Below are positions 8,832-17,340 of a DNA stretch of 64,000 nt, piece by piece. Positions within the stretch are counted from its first letter, which is position 1. Each line of letters opens with the position of its first letter. Where the stretch lies: the NCBI GenBank assembly GCA_038323835.1, contig JBBQHI010000002.1, forward strand, positions 1-64,000, written 5' to 3'. The translations under genes and the position numbers were made by a program. Under the pieces are notes generated by a model, which was not told where the DNA came from, did no database searches, and saw only the letters and a list, made by a program, of their open reading frames with translations. The DNA is from JACVRW01 sp038323835. GTDB taxonomy: Bacteria; Actinomycetota; Thermoleophilia; Solirubrobacterales; Thermoleophilaceae.

Positions 8832-10271
8832 CTATCCAGAGCGGGCCAGAACCGAGTCGATAGCGGCGAGCACCCGCTCGCGACCAGCATGGTCGCGCTC
8901 GTGGGCGCGGAGCAGCGCAAGGTCGTCCGACTCGAGCGAGCCGAGGAGCGCGATCACCTCTTCGGCGGCCAGGTCGTCGTAGTGCTCGACCGGCGGTGGG
9001 GAGGGCGCCGCGCCCCGGTCTCCAGCCTCGACGTGCGCCCACCTCTGCTCCTCGGCCAGGCGCTCCTCGTCGAGACGGAGCATCTCGGCCGCCTCGGCGG
9101 GAGCAATGAGGGCCCCGGCCGCCTCGCCGCTCTCCACCGTGCCCTCCAGGCCGTCGACCAGGCGGCGCAGCTCCGCCATCTGCTCGCGATCGAGGTGCGG
9201 CCTCCCGGCCGCGGCGCGCGCGTTCTTCACGTGCGGGCTCCAGCGCAGGAACTCCTCCACCTCGCGCTCGTAGCGGTAGGGCTCTTGCACGCCGCGCACC
9301 ACCGGCTGAAGGCGCAGGTGCTCGCCGAGCTTCAGCACCGACTCCCGGCTCGTGTGCTGGTAGCGGAACCCGACCGCCTTGTAGCGGCGGTTGTCCACGC
9401 CCCGCCCGAAGCGCAGCAGGCCCACGGTCTCCGGCGGGATCCTGATCCCCACACGCCGCAGCGCCGATACCGCCAGGCCGGTCCCCCAGGGCGGGATCAC
9501 CGGGGCGTAGGGCTTGCCCAGCAGGCCCGCCACCTCGCTCAGCGCCAGCACACCGTCGCCCGCCACGTTGAAGACCCCGGGGATCTCGTTCACCACGGCG
9601 TGCTCCAGCGCGTGCACCACGTCGTTCTCGTGGACGAACTGGTAGCGCGGGTCGAAGCCCAGGATCATCGGAATCGCCGGGAGCGAGAAGAGGTCGATGT
9701 GCGAGGTCTTGACGTCGGGGCCCAGCACGTTCGCGAAGCGCAGGACGGTCACGTCCACATCCGGGTTCTTGTCGGCGAAGTCGCCCACCGAGGCCTCGGC
9801 CTCCACCACGTCGCGCTCGATTCCGGTGCGCGGCCGGCGCGAGCGGCCCATCGACTCATCGAAGAAGGCGGGATCGTCCTGCTCGCAGCCGTAGAAGTGC
9901 GTGGACGACTTGAACACCACCTTGCGGACCGGCGATCCGCTTCCCGAGCAGGCGGCCAGGATGTTCATCGTCCCGATCACGTTGTTCTCGTGGGCCCGGG
10001 CCGTGGTGGTGGTCGGGGAGTCCACCACCAGGCGGGTATCCACCACGGTGTCGATCTCGGCCGCCTCCACCACCCGGCGCAGAAGCGCGTGCTGGGCCCC
10101 GACCTTCACGTACTCGGTGCGCTCGAGCTCCACGTGGGGCTCCTCGTTGTCAACCCCGATCACGGCCTCCACCGAGTCGAAGGCCTCGAGCGCCTGGGCC
10201 AGCCGGCCGCCCCAGTAGGTGGACAGGCCGGTGACCAGTATGCGGCGCGAGCCTCCGGTCATCCGAACCAC
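8832..10271 (-). CDS. NAD-dependent epimerase/dehydratase with C-terminal helical extension
   Basis: The 479 residues begin with an extended short-chain dehydrogenase domain: nucleotide-binding VTGLSTYWGGRLAQAL at 13-28, SSTHFYG in the catalytic Ser region and a long substrate-binding part to about 330. Beyond the usual end is a roughly 140-residue extension, acidic and helical, finishing in YDDLAAEEVIALLGSLESDD and a Glu/Arg-rich helix. Such a module is sometimes seen alone in actinobacterial proteins. The gene overlaps the preceding acyltransferase by 13 bp, so the two are probably co-translated and may act on one lipid-linked sugar or glycolipid. The substrate is not known. Confidence 0.8.
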   Translation of the reverse strand: MVRMTGGSRRILVTGLSTYWGGRLAQALEAFDSVEAVIGVDNEEPHVELERTEYVKVGAQHALLRRVVEAAEIDTVVDTRLVVDSPTTTTARAHENNVIGTMNILAACSGSGSPVRKVVFKSSTHFYGCEQDDPAFFDESMGRSRRPRTGIERDVVEAEASVGDFADKNPDVDVTVLRFANVLGPDVKTSHIDLFSLPAIPMILGFDPRYQFVHENDVVHALEHAVVNEIPGVFNVAGDGVLALSEVAGLLGKPYAPVIPPWGTGLAVSALRRVGIRIPPETVGLLRFGRGVDNRRYKAVGFRYQHTSRESVLKLGEHLRLQPVVRGVQEPYRYEREVEEFLRWSPHVKNARAAAGRPHLDREQMAELRRLVDGLEGTVESGEAAGALIAPAEAAEMLRLDEERLAEEQRWAHVEAGDRGAAPSPPPVEHYDDLAAEEVIALLGSLESDDLALLRAHERDHAGRERVLAAIDSVLARSG

Positions 10272-11164
10272 ACCGACTTACGCTCGGCCAGCATCTCCCA
10301 GAGACCGTCCTGGATGCGGGCGCGGACCTCGTGCGCCGTGGTCTGCACCAGCGCTTTGTCCTCGTGCAGGCCCTCCTCGTCGAAGCGAATGGGCTCGAGG
10401 AAGCGGATCTTGAACTTGGCGGGAAGGTAGCCCAGCATCCCGGCCAGGCCGAGGTGGGGAAAGGTGGGCGTGATCGGGAAGTACAGGAGCCCGGTCACCC
10501 GCTTCAGCAGTCCCATCTGGGCGAACACCGGGGCCGCCTCCTCGGCGCCCACCACGCACACCGGCACGATCGGCACCCGCGCGCGCATGGCCGCCTCCAC
10601 GAAGCCGCCGCGCCCGAAGCGCCGCAGCCGGTAGCGGTCCTTGTAGAGCTTCTCCGTGCCCTTGCGCCCCTCCGGGAAGACGAGCACGAGCTGCTCCTCG
10701 TCGAAGAGCAGGCGATGCACGTTGGACGGATGTGCGGGCACGCACCCGATCTTCGGCATCAGCATCGAGAACCCGGGATAGCCCTTGAAGAAGTGCTCCA
10801 CGGTGATGTTCAGCGAGCGCGGCTGAGGGTGCTCCTCACGGATCGCCTTGGTGATCATCGCCGCGTCCGGGGGCAGCGCGCCCGAGTGGTTCGACACCAG
10901 CAGGGCGCCGCCGGCGGCGGGCACGTTCTCGATCCCCTCCACCTCGGCCCTGAACCAGTAGCGGTAGAAGAACTCGTACAGCGTGCGGTCCATCAGGCCC
11001 TCCACGCGCTCGGAGCGGCCCCAGTCCGTGATCCGGCGCTCGGGCTCCACGCCGGGCAGGTGGCGCCGGAGCTCCTCCTTGCGGACGGCGGGGAGCCCGG
11101 CCTCGGCGCCGCGCTCGGGCTCGTGCTCGCGACTGGAGAGCGTGGTTCGGGTGGACTCCGTCAT
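10259..11164 (-). CDS. PlsC-type lysophospholipid acyltransferase
   Basis: This 301-residue protein has the acyltransferase core: SNHSGALPPDAAM (the His/Asp catalytic block, in the spaced form common in actinobacteria) and FPEGRKGTEK (the glycerol-phosphate-binding EGR motif). It would transfer a fatty acyl chain to lysophosphatidate or a related acceptor at the membrane face. It starts at ATG 11164, with CACAAT exactly six bases upstream, suggesting a leaderless message. It overlaps the epimerase by 13 bp and heads that two-gene operon. The N-terminal 80 residues are charged and may mediate membrane association. Confidence 0.85.
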   Translation of the reverse strand: MTESTRTTLSSREHEPERGAEAGLPAVRKEELRRHLPGVEPERRITDWGRSERVEGLMDRTLYEFFYRYWFRAEVEGIENVPAAGGALLVSNHSGALPPDAAMITKAIREEHPQPRSLNITVEHFFKGYPGFSMLMPKIGCVPAHPSNVHRLLFDEEQLVLVFPEGRKGTEKLYKDRYRLRRFGRGGFVEAAMRARVPIVPVCVVGAEEAAPVFAQMGLLKRVTGLLYFPITPTFPHLGLAGMLGYLPAKFKIRFLEPIRFDEEGLHEDKALVQTTAHEVRARIQDGLWEMLAERKSVWFG

Positions 11165-11170
11165 CGCGCG

Positions 11171-11176
11171 ATTGTG
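11171..11176 (-). promoter_or_regulatory. -10-like CACAAT, leaderless spacing
   Basis: On the minus strand CACAAT is followed by CGCGCG and then the ATG of the acyltransferase gene at 11164. The six-base gap matches the leaderless pattern seen at other operon heads. The first base departs from the TAnnnT consensus. Confidence 0.4.
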
Positions 11177-11195
11177 TCAGGGGCCGCCCGAGCGG

Positions 11196-11870
11196 TCAGT
11201 GCAGGGTCACGGCCACGCGCTCCGCGGCCACGATCGTCTCGCGCTCGGCCAGCACCCGCCAGCCGCGCGGATCTCCCGCTCCGAACAGCTCGGTGACCAC
11301 GGACGTCGGGCCCGGATCGCCCCCGCGCGCGCCGTGGAACACCACCACGCCCCCGATGCGCACCTGCGGACTCCAGAGGTCCCAGTCCCCGCGGCACGCC
11401 TCCCGCGAATGGTCGCCGTCGATCACCACGAGGTCCACGGGGGTGGCCCAGCCCGTCGCGGCCTCGTCGCTGGAGGCCACGTGCCAGGTGAGGCGGGGGC
11501 CGCCGCGGCGCTTGGCCGCCCGGCCCACGAGAGCCTTCACCGCGTGCTCGTCCCAGTGTTCGCGCCAGCCGGCCGTCTGCTTGAACTCCTCCACCAGGTG
11601 GAGGTCCGCTCCCTGGGGCAGGCCGGCCACGAGCCGGAGCGCGCACGAGCCCTCGTGCACGCCGATCAGCACCGCCCGGCGCCGGCCCGCGGCCAGGCGC
11701 TGGAGCAGCTCGGTCTCAGCGGGGGTGCGGGCGTCCCGCGGTTCGACCAGCCCGGTGCGCAGCGCGAACTGACGGAGCGTCTTGTTCCGGCGAAGCCGGT
11801 CGGGCGCCCGGTTGCGCATCCCCTCCGGGAGCGGCACGGCCTCAGCCCATCCGCTCGAGGACAGGGTCAA
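11196..11870 (-). CDS. Class I SAM-dependent methyltransferase-like protein
   Basis: The 224 residues show a Rossmann methyltransferase pattern of the Methyltransf_24 kind: glycine loop IGVHEGSCALRLVAGL, then VDLVVIDGDHSREACRGDW and GGVVVFHGAR. Relatives often modify sugars, lipids or natural products. TTG 11870 is taken as start because GAGGAG sits five to six bases before it; ATG 11819 is an alternative that would avoid the 29-bp overlap with the upstream HAD gene. It shares a transcript with that HAD phosphatase. The acceptor substrate cannot be read from the sequence. Confidence 0.72.
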   Translation of the reverse strand: MTLSSSGWAEAVPLPEGMRNRAPDRLRRNKTLRQFALRTGLVEPRDARTPAETELLQRLAAGRRRAVLIGVHEGSCALRLVAGLPQGADLHLVEEFKQTAGWREHWDEHAVKALVGRAAKRRGGPRLTWHVASSDEAATGWATPVDLVVIDGDHSREACRGDWDLWSPQVRIGGVVVFHGARGGDPGPTSVVTELFGAGDPRGWRVLAERETIVAAERVAVTLH

Positions 11871-12405
11871 GCTCGCTCCTCAGCGAGACCCAGTCGGGGG
11901 CTCCGATGACTCCGTCCTCGGTCACCAGGTCGATGTTCCAGGGGTGGGTGATGGTGGCGGCCAGCATGCCCGCCCTGCGCGCCTTCACGATGTTCACCGG
12001 GCTGTCGTCCACCAGCACGTCGATCCCAAGCTCGACGCACCGCGAGATCTTGTCGAAGGAGCAGTGCAGGTCGTCGTACGGCATGCCGATGTTCTCGAGC
12101 CAGCGCTCGGTGGTCGGAGCGGTCACGGGCCGCCGGTGGCTGGTCACGTGGATCCAGTGCCCCTGCTCGTGCCATGCCCGCACGGTCTCCACGGCATCAG
12201 GGTAGGGCTCGGCGCCGATGATGTTCTCGTCCGAATGGGTCTCCTCCACGCAGTGCACGAGGGCGTCCCGCTCCAGGGCCGTAATCCCCCAATCGTGCTG
12301 GTCCTCGTACGGGAGATCCACCCCGTAGCGCTCGTGGGCGATGCGCCGGAGGAGGTCCCAGTAGTGGTGCAGCGTGGAATCGATGTCGAGGCCTATGCGC
12401 GCCAT
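11842..12405 (-). CDS. HAD-superfamily 5'-nucleotidase-like phosphatase
   Basis: This 187-residue protein opens with RIGLDIDSTLHHYWDLL, the HAD motif I of the NT5C/5'(3')-deoxyribonucleotidase-like group (second Asp in DID, Thr in place). Motif II is VTSHR, and motif IV is VLVDDSPVNI. Such enzymes dephosphorylate nucleoside monophosphates or similar small phosphates. It starts at ATG 12405, only 21 bp from the start of the divergent hydrolase; the two promoters must overlap. The downstream methyltransferase overlaps its 3' end. Confidence 0.8.
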   Translation of the reverse strand: MARIGLDIDSTLHHYWDLLRRIAHERYGVDLPYEDQHDWGITALERDALVHCVEETHSDENIIGAEPYPDAVETVRAWHEQGHWIHVTSHRRPVTAPTTERWLENIGMPYDDLHCSFDKISRCVELGIDVLVDDSPVNIVKARRAGMLAATITHPWNIDLVTEDGVIGAPDWVSLRSELDPVLERMG

Positions 12406-12413
12406 CCCGCAGG

Positions 12414-12420
12414 TACAGTA
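12414..12420. promoter_or_regulatory. Shared bidirectional -10 element, TACAGTA
   Basis: Only 21 bp separate two divergent starts (12405 minus, 12427 plus). TACAGTA reads as -10 TACAGT on the plus strand, seven bases before ATG 12427, and as TACTGT on the minus strand, nine bases before ATG 12405. One near-symmetrical -10 therefore appears to serve both genes, giving leaderless or almost leaderless messages. Confidence 0.55.
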
Positions 12421-12426
12421 AGCACA

Positions 12427-13431
12427 ATGCCGAGGGTCTTCGCCTCCCACGCGCGTCCCGCATCGCCCAAGCGCGCCAGGACCGCCGGAGAGGAGTACGG
12501 AGGCACCGCGGAGCCGAGCTGGCGCGAGGTGGACTGGGCCTCGCTTCTGCGGCGCGGCCGCTTCGCCGGCGCCGACGTGAACTACCTGGATATCGCTCCC
12601 GCCGACCCGGCCGGAGCCGATCGAGCGCCGGTGATGTTCGTCCATGGCCTCGGCGGCCAGTGGCAGAACTGGATCCAGAACATTCCGCGCGTGGCCCTCG
12701 AACGCCGGGTGGTGGCACTCGACCTTCCCGGCTTCGGGCTCTCCCCCATGCCGTCCGAGCCGATCTCGATCCCGTTCTACGCACGGGTGGTGGAGGAGCT
12801 GGCCGACGCCCTCGGGCTGGCGAGCATGGCCGTCGTCGGAAACTCGATGGGCGGATTCGTGGGCGCCGACGTGGTGATCCAGGCTCCCGCGCGCGTCGAG
12901 CGCCTGGTGCTCGTGTCCGCTGCCGGGATCACCACCAGCAACCTCTACCGCGCACCGGCCGTGACCGTGGGGCGTGCCTACGCCGCGTTCATGGCCTACA
13001 CCGTGGCCCGCCACCGCCAGACGGCGCGCCGGCCCCTCAGCCGGCACTTGGCCCTGGCCCTCGTGGCCCGGCACCCGGGTCGCCTGGACGCCGACCTGGC
13101 CTGGGAGGCGATGATCAAGGGAGCCGCCAAGCCCGGCTTCCAGGACGCGCTGCGCGCGAACCTGGAGTTCGACTTCCGCGAGCGGCTTCCCGAGATCGCC
13201 TGTCCAACGCTGATCGTGTGGGGTGAGGACGATGCCGTGCTGCCGGTGCAGGACGCCCACGAATACGAGCGCCTGCTGCCCGACGCCCGCAAGGTGCTGA
13301 TGCGCGACACCGGCCACGTGGCGATGCTGGAGCGCCCCGACACCTTCAACGACCTCCTGATGGAGTTCCTGGACGAGACCGGCCGGGCGGAGGAGAAGGA
13401 GTCGGCGCCCGGGGTCAGCCAGGTGGCATAG
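12427..13431 (+). CDS. Alpha/beta hydrolase
   Basis: This 334-residue hydrolase has a full catalytic triad: Ser in GNSMGGFVG, Asp in WGEDDAVLPV and His in DTGHVAMLERP, with an oxyanion-hole stretch VHGLGGQWQNW. A cap region lies between about 175 and 250. It could be an esterase, lipase or C-C hydrolase; the substrate is not evident. It starts at ATG 12427, which is probably the first transcribed codon. The cupin gene follows after seven bases, but its own -10-like sequence overlaps this stop codon. Confidence 0.85.
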   Translation: MPRVFASHARPASPKRARTAGEEYGGTAEPSWREVDWASLLRRGRFAGADVNYLDIAPADPAGADRAPVMFVHGLGGQWQNWIQNIPRVALERRVVALDLPGFGLSPMPSEPISIPFYARVVEELADALGLASMAVVGNSMGGFVGADVVIQAPARVERLVLVSAAGITTSNLYRAPAVTVGRAYAAFMAYTVARHRQTARRPLSRHLALALVARHPGRLDADLAWEAMIKGAAKPGFQDALRANLEFDFRERLPEIACPTLIVWGEDDAVLPVQDAHEYERLLPDARKVLMRDTGHVAMLERPDTFNDLLMEFLDETGRAEEKESAPGVSQVA

Positions 13432-13432
13432 T
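13427..13432 (+). promoter_or_regulatory. -10-like CATAGT overlapping an upstream stop codon
   Basis: CATAGT contains the TAG stop of the hydrolase gene and is followed by six bases and the cupin ATG at 13439. The spacing fits leaderless transcription, which would allow the cupin to be expressed separately from the hydrolase. Confidence 0.4.
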
Positions 13433-13438
13433 CGCCCG

Positions 13439-13819
13439 ATGAGCTTCTCGAGAAAGAACCTCCACGACGTGGAGGACATGGCCGTGAAGTACGGCTTCAG
13501 CGATCTCCAGGAGGCGCGCTTTCCGCGCCAGGACCTGGACGCATCCGAGACCGGCCTCGCCTATCTCGTGCTGCGCCCGGGCAAGCGCCAGCCGTTCGCC
13601 CACCGCCACCAGGAGGCGGAGGAGATCTACGTGGTGCTCTCCGGCAGCGGACGGGCCAAGCTCGACGACGAGATCGTGGACCTGGCCACGATGGACGCCA
13701 TCCGGGTGGGACCGTCGGTGGTGAGGGCCTTCGAGGCGGGCGACGAGGGGCTCGAGCTGCTCGCCTTCGGGCCGCGCCACGCGGGCGACGCGGAGCAGGT
13801 CCAGGACTTCTGGGACTGA
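13439..13819 (+). CDS. Cupin-domain protein
   Basis: The 126 residues form a small beta-barrel cupin: motif 1 FAHRHQEAEEIYVVLSGSG provides His, His and Glu metal ligands, and motif 2 is VGPSVVRAFEAGDEGLELLAFG, where the usual His is missing. With an incomplete second motif the protein may bind metal weakly or act as a sensor rather than an enzyme. It follows the hydrolase by seven bases and converges on ilvD, with nine bases between the stops. No specific reaction can be assigned. Confidence 0.8.
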   Translation: MSFSRKNLHDVEDMAVKYGFSDLQEARFPRQDLDASETGLAYLVLRPGKRQPFAHRHQEAEEIYVVLSGSGRAKLDDEIVDLATMDAIRVGPSVVRAFEAGDEGLELLAFGPRHAGDAEQVQDFWD

Positions 13820-13828
13820 GCCCAGGCG

Positions 13829-15505
13829 CTAGCTCGTGAGCGCTCCCTGCGCGGCCGATCCCACGTGCCGCGCGTACTTGCCGAGCACGCCCTTCACATA
13901 GCGAGCCGGAGGCTGCTCGTAGGCGGCCACGCGCGCGGCGATCTCGTCGGGCGGCAGGTCCACATTGAGCTCGCGGGCGGTGACGTCGAAGATCACCGTG
14001 TCGCCGTCACGGACGGCGACGATCGGGCCGCCGTGGCGCGCCTCGGGGGCCACGTGGCCGGCCATGAACCCGTGCGTGGCGCCGGAGAAGCGGCCGTCGG
14101 TGAGCAGCGCGACGGAGTCGCCGAGCCCCTCGCCCACCAGCGCGGCGGTCACATGGAGCATCTCGCGCATGCCGGGACCGCCCGCGGGGCCCTCGTTGCG
14201 GATGACCACCACATCCCCGGGGTTGATCTCGCTCGCCGTGACGGCCGCGAACGCGTCCTCCTCGCGCTCGAACACGCGCGCCGGGCCGCGGTGCTCCACG
14301 CGGTCGTGCCCTGAGAGCTTCACCACGCAGCCGTCCGGGGCCAGGTTGCCGCGGAGGATGGCGAAGCCCCCGTTGGGCTTGATCGCCTTCTCGGGCGGAA
14401 GCACCACCTGCTGGCCCTCGGTCTCCTCCGCCTGGTCGGCGAGCTCTCCCAGGGTCTGGCCGGTCACCGACATGGCGTCCTCGTGGAGCAGCCCGGTCTC
14501 CTTCAGCCGCTTGATCACGAGCGGCACGCCACCGGCGCGGTAGAGGTCGGTGGCCACGAATCGGCCGCTCGGCTTCAGGTCGGCCAGGAGGGGCGTGTTC
14601 CAGGCAATGCGGTCAAAGTCGTCCAGGTCGAGCTGCACGCCGGCCTCGTTGGCCACGGCGAGCAGATGCAGCACGAGGTTGGTGGACCCACCCGACATAG
14701 CACCGGCGGCGATCGCGTTCTCGAGGCCCTCGCGGGTGATCAGGCTGCTCGGGCGCAGGTCCCGCTCGAGCACGTCCAGCACGAGGCGCCCGCACTCGGC
14801 GGCCACCTGTCCCTTCTTCCCGTCTTCGGCCGGCACCATCGAGCTGCCCACAGGCGAGATGCCGAGCACCTCGAAGGCCATGGCCATGGTGTTGGCCGTG
14901 AACTGGCCCCCGCACGCGCCCGCCCCGGGCGAGGCATGGGACTCGAGGTCGCGAAGCTCGTCGTCGTTCAGGTCACCGGCCGCGTGCGCGCCGATGCCCT
15001 CGAACACGTCCTGGATCGTCACGTCCTTGCCGCGCCAGCGCCCGGGGGCGATCGAGCCGCCGTAGAGCATGAGGCTGGGGATATCGAGGCGGGCCAGGGC
15101 CATCACGCACCCGGGAATGGTCTTGTCGCAGCCGGAGAGGGCGATCACCGCGTCGAACATGTGCCCGCGGACGACGAGCTCGATCGAGTCGGCGATCAGC
15201 TCGCGACTCACGAGCGACGCGCGCATGCCCTCGGTGCCCATCGTGATGCCATCGGAGATGGCGATGGTGTTGAACTCCATCGGCGTGCCGCCGGCCTCGC
15301 GCACCCCCTCCTTCACCTTCTCCGCGAGGCGGCGGAGGTGGAAGTTGCACGGCATCGTCTCGGTCCACGTGTTGGCGATCGCGACCATCGGCCGGCTGAG
15401 GGCGTCGTCGTCGTACCCAATGCCCCTCAGGTAGGCGCGCGCCTGGGCCCGGTCGGGCCCGTCCAGGATGACCCGGCTTCGACTGCGCAGGTCTCGATTG
15501 CTCAC
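13829..15505 (-). CDS. ilvD: Dihydroxy-acid dehydratase
   Basis: This 558-residue enzyme makes 2-oxoisovalerate and 3-methyl-2-oxopentanoate from the dihydroxy acids, the third common step of valine, leucine and isoleucine synthesis. The iron-sulfur cysteines are visible in TMPCNFH, LSGCDKT and GACGGQFTANTMA, and the C-terminal LTDGRFSGATHGFMAGHV block is typical of IlvD/Edd proteins. GTG 15505 is chosen because it overlaps the upstream stop as GTGA and lies just before SNRDLRSRSR. No other branched-chain genes are in the window. It is translationally coupled to the unknown membrane protein upstream. Confidence 0.93.
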   Translation of the reverse strand: MSNRDLRSRSRVILDGPDRAQARAYLRGIGYDDDALSRPMVAIANTWTETMPCNFHLRRLAEKVKEGVREAGGTPMEFNTIAISDGITMGTEGMRASLVSRELIADSIELVVRGHMFDAVIALSGCDKTIPGCVMALARLDIPSLMLYGGSIAPGRWRGKDVTIQDVFEGIGAHAAGDLNDDELRDLESHASPGAGACGGQFTANTMAMAFEVLGISPVGSSMVPAEDGKKGQVAAECGRLVLDVLERDLRPSSLITREGLENAIAAGAMSGGSTNLVLHLLAVANEAGVQLDLDDFDRIAWNTPLLADLKPSGRFVATDLYRAGGVPLVIKRLKETGLLHEDAMSVTGQTLGELADQAEETEGQQVVLPPEKAIKPNGGFAILRGNLAPDGCVVKLSGHDRVEHRGPARVFEREEDAFAAVTASEINPGDVVVIRNEGPAGGPGMREMLHVTAALVGEGLGDSVALLTDGRFSGATHGFMAGHVAPEARHGGPIVAVRDGDTVIFDVTARELNVDLPPDEIAARVAAYEQPPARYVKGVLGKYARHVGSAAQGALTS

Positions 15506-16107
15506 TGAGTGCCCGAGGAGAGCTCGCCGCGGCGGGGACGCCGCCGCTCCCATTCCGCGAGCCGCCACAGGTCACGGCGGACCCGGGCGGGGTCGAGCTG
15601 GCGCCCGACGAGGTGCATGTTGGCCCGGCTGATGACGCGGTCCTCGTCCGACGTCAGGGCCATCCACTTCGCGAGGACGTCATCGGAGGCGGGCAGGCGC
15701 GAGCCGGTGGCCCCGCTCATGTCCGGGAACTCGACGCAGTACTCGCTGAGCAGGCGGCCCGTGCCGGGAAGGTAGGCCACGATCGGCTTGTGGGGGTACA
15801 CGAGGTAGGCGTAGACGGCGGCCTGACCGCGGTCGGCGTCGCGGCGCGCATGCCGCCCGGCGACCCGGATGAATCCCAGGTCGCGGTACATCCCCCACTC
15901 CTCGTCGTTCACGCAGGAGCGCAGCAGCTCTCGCGCGCGCAGCTCCGCGCGGCGTTCGCGGCCGGGGTCGTAGAAGGCCAGCTCGGGGAGATCCCCCGAC
16001 CCGCGCTTCGCAGCCCGCTCGGCGCGCTTGCGGGAGATCACGGGCGCCAGCAGGGGGCCGGCGAGCGCGAGCCCGACCAGGGCGAGAACCAGAAGGGCGA
16101 GGATCAC
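15502..16107 (-). CDS. Hypothetical protein with one N-terminal membrane helix
   Basis: The 201-residue product has a membrane segment at 2-22 (LALLVLALVGLALAGPLLAP) and then a soluble basic domain with ELRARELLRSCVNDEEWGMY, DLGFIRVAG and YAYLVYPHKPIVAYLPGTG. I do not recognise the family. The domain after the helix probably faces the cytoplasm, since it follows a positively charged RKRAERAAKR stretch. It starts at GTG 16107 after a 9-bp gap from the small upstream gene and is coupled to ilvD by GTGA, but nothing links it to amino-acid synthesis. Confidence 0.7.
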   Translation of the reverse strand: MILALLVLALVGLALAGPLLAPVISRKRAERAAKRGSGDLPELAFYDPGRERRAELRARELLRSCVNDEEWGMYRDLGFIRVAGRHARRDADRGQAAVYAYLVYPHKPIVAYLPGTGRLLSEYCVEFPDMSGATGSRLPASDDVLAKWMALTSDEDRVISRANMHLVGRQLDPARVRRDLWRLAEWERRRPRRGELSSGTQ

Positions 16108-16116
16108 GACGCCGGG

Positions 16117-16401
16117 TCAGCCGCCCGACGCGCGTGGGAAGAAGATCACCCTCTCGGCGCCGGGGGGGATCTCGCCGTATTGCTTCACCATCTGGGCCTC
16201 ACGACGGCCGCTGCCGGGCTCGGTGGTGGGCACCGCGGCCCACATGCCCTCGTCGAGCTGGCGGCGGAACTCCTCGACCAGCCGCTCCTCGTCCTCACGC
16301 ATGAGGGGATCCCCCTCGGCGAGGAGCACCTCGCCATGACCCGGCTTCATGCGCAGGAACTTGATTGCTTCTCCAGTCGGAGCGGAAATGCGGTCGGCCA
16401 C
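16117..16401 (-). CDS. Small acidic/amphipathic hypothetical protein
   Basis: The 94 residues include MKPGHGEVLLAEGDPLM, a helical REDEERLVEEFRRQLDEGMW and a C-terminal IPPGAERVIFFPR. The start is uncertain: GTG 16401 is preferred because CATAAT lies 15 bases upstream, which would place the transcript start inside the leader; ATG 16350 would give 77 residues. The first 17 codons have lower third-position GC than the rest. It is the first gene of a three-gene set with the membrane protein and ilvD. No domain is recognised. Confidence 0.6.
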   Translation of the reverse strand: MADRISAPTGEAIKFLRMKPGHGEVLLAEGDPLMREDEERLVEEFRRQLDEGMWAAVPTTEPGSGRREAQMVKQYGEIPPGAERVIFFPRASGG

Positions 16402-16477
16402 CTTGGCGGCTGATGGATTATGCCACGGCGCTCTCCTCGGCCCGCCGGCGCGCGGTGCGGCCGGGGCCGAACGGAGT

Positions 16478-17290
16478 TCAGGCGGGGCGCCGGCTGCGGA
16501 TGTCGAGCACATCCACCGGCCCCGGGCCCGCGCCCAGCTCCCGCAGGCCGCGGGCCACGGCGGCCGAGGCGACGAGCTTCGCGCGCCGGGCGGCGTCCAG
16601 CGGCTCGCAGCCGTGCGCGAGATGCGCGGCCAGGGCCGACGAGTGGGTGCAGCCGGAGCCGTGCGCCGCGCCGCCGGGATGCCGCTCGCCCTGGATCTCG
16701 ACCAGCCGGTGGCCGTCGTAGAAGACGTCACTCGCCTCCTCGCGGTGTCCGCCGGTGACCACCACGGCGCCGGGACCGAGGCCGTGAACGGCGCGCGCGA
16801 GGTCGGCCGGCGGAGTGCCGGGTTCGAGCCCGGACAGGACGACGGCCTCCATCAGGTTCGGCGTGGCCACGGCCACGCACGGAAGGAGGCGCTCGCGGAG
16901 CGCGCGCTCGGAGTCCTCCTCGAGGAGCCGCCCGCCGCTCTCGGCCACCATCACCGGATCGAGGACCACGGGGACGCCCTCCGGCACGAGATCCAGGGCC
17001 TCCATCACCGCGTCGATCGTCTCGGCGGTGCCGAGCATGCCGATCTTGACCGCATCCACCCCGATGTCCTCAACCACCGCCCTCACCTGGGCCACCACGG
17101 CCTCGGGCGGGAGCGGGAAGACGGCCGTCACGGCGGTGGTGTTCTGAGCGGTGATCGCGGTGATGGCGGTCATGCCGTGGACGCCGCAGGCCGCGAAGGC
17201 CTTCAGGTCAGCCTGGATCCCCGCCCCGCCGCCGGAATCCGAGCCGGCGATGGAGAGGACGCGCGGAAGCGCTGATGTGGAAGGTGCCAC
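16478..17290 (-). CDS. thiD: Hydroxymethylpyrimidine/phosphomethylpyrimidine kinase
   Basis: This 270-residue ribokinase-family enzyme phosphorylates HMP and HMP-P for thiamine synthesis. It begins RVLSIAGSDSGGGAGIQADL, the ThiD substrate-binding signature, with VVLDPVMVAESGGRLL in the centre and a C-terminal GSGCTHSSALAAHLAHG anion-hole/catalytic block, where the usual Asp of GTGCT is His. GTG 17290 is chosen as start; the preceding residues would not be conserved. No TPP riboswitch is visible in the 50 bp after dprA. It closes the long minus-strand housekeeping run. Confidence 0.9.
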   Translation of the reverse strand: MAPSTSALPRVLSIAGSDSGGGAGIQADLKAFAACGVHGMTAITAITAQNTTAVTAVFPLPPEAVVAQVRAVVEDIGVDAVKIGMLGTAETIDAVMEALDLVPEGVPVVLDPVMVAESGGRLLEEDSERALRERLLPCVAVATPNLMEAVVLSGLEPGTPPADLARAVHGLGPGAVVVTGGHREEASDVFYDGHRLVEIQGERHPGGAAHGSGCTHSSALAAHLAHGCEPLDAARRAKLVASAAVARGLRELGAGPGPVDVLDIRSRRPA

Positions 17291-17340
17291 TACGCGGTGA
17301 GGATAGGCAGACACCGCCCTCCGGAAGCCGCGCGCCCGAG

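Noticed and set aside
17291..17340. TPP riboswitch before thiD
   Set aside because: Only 50 bp separate thiD from dprA and no TPP-aptamer core is visible.
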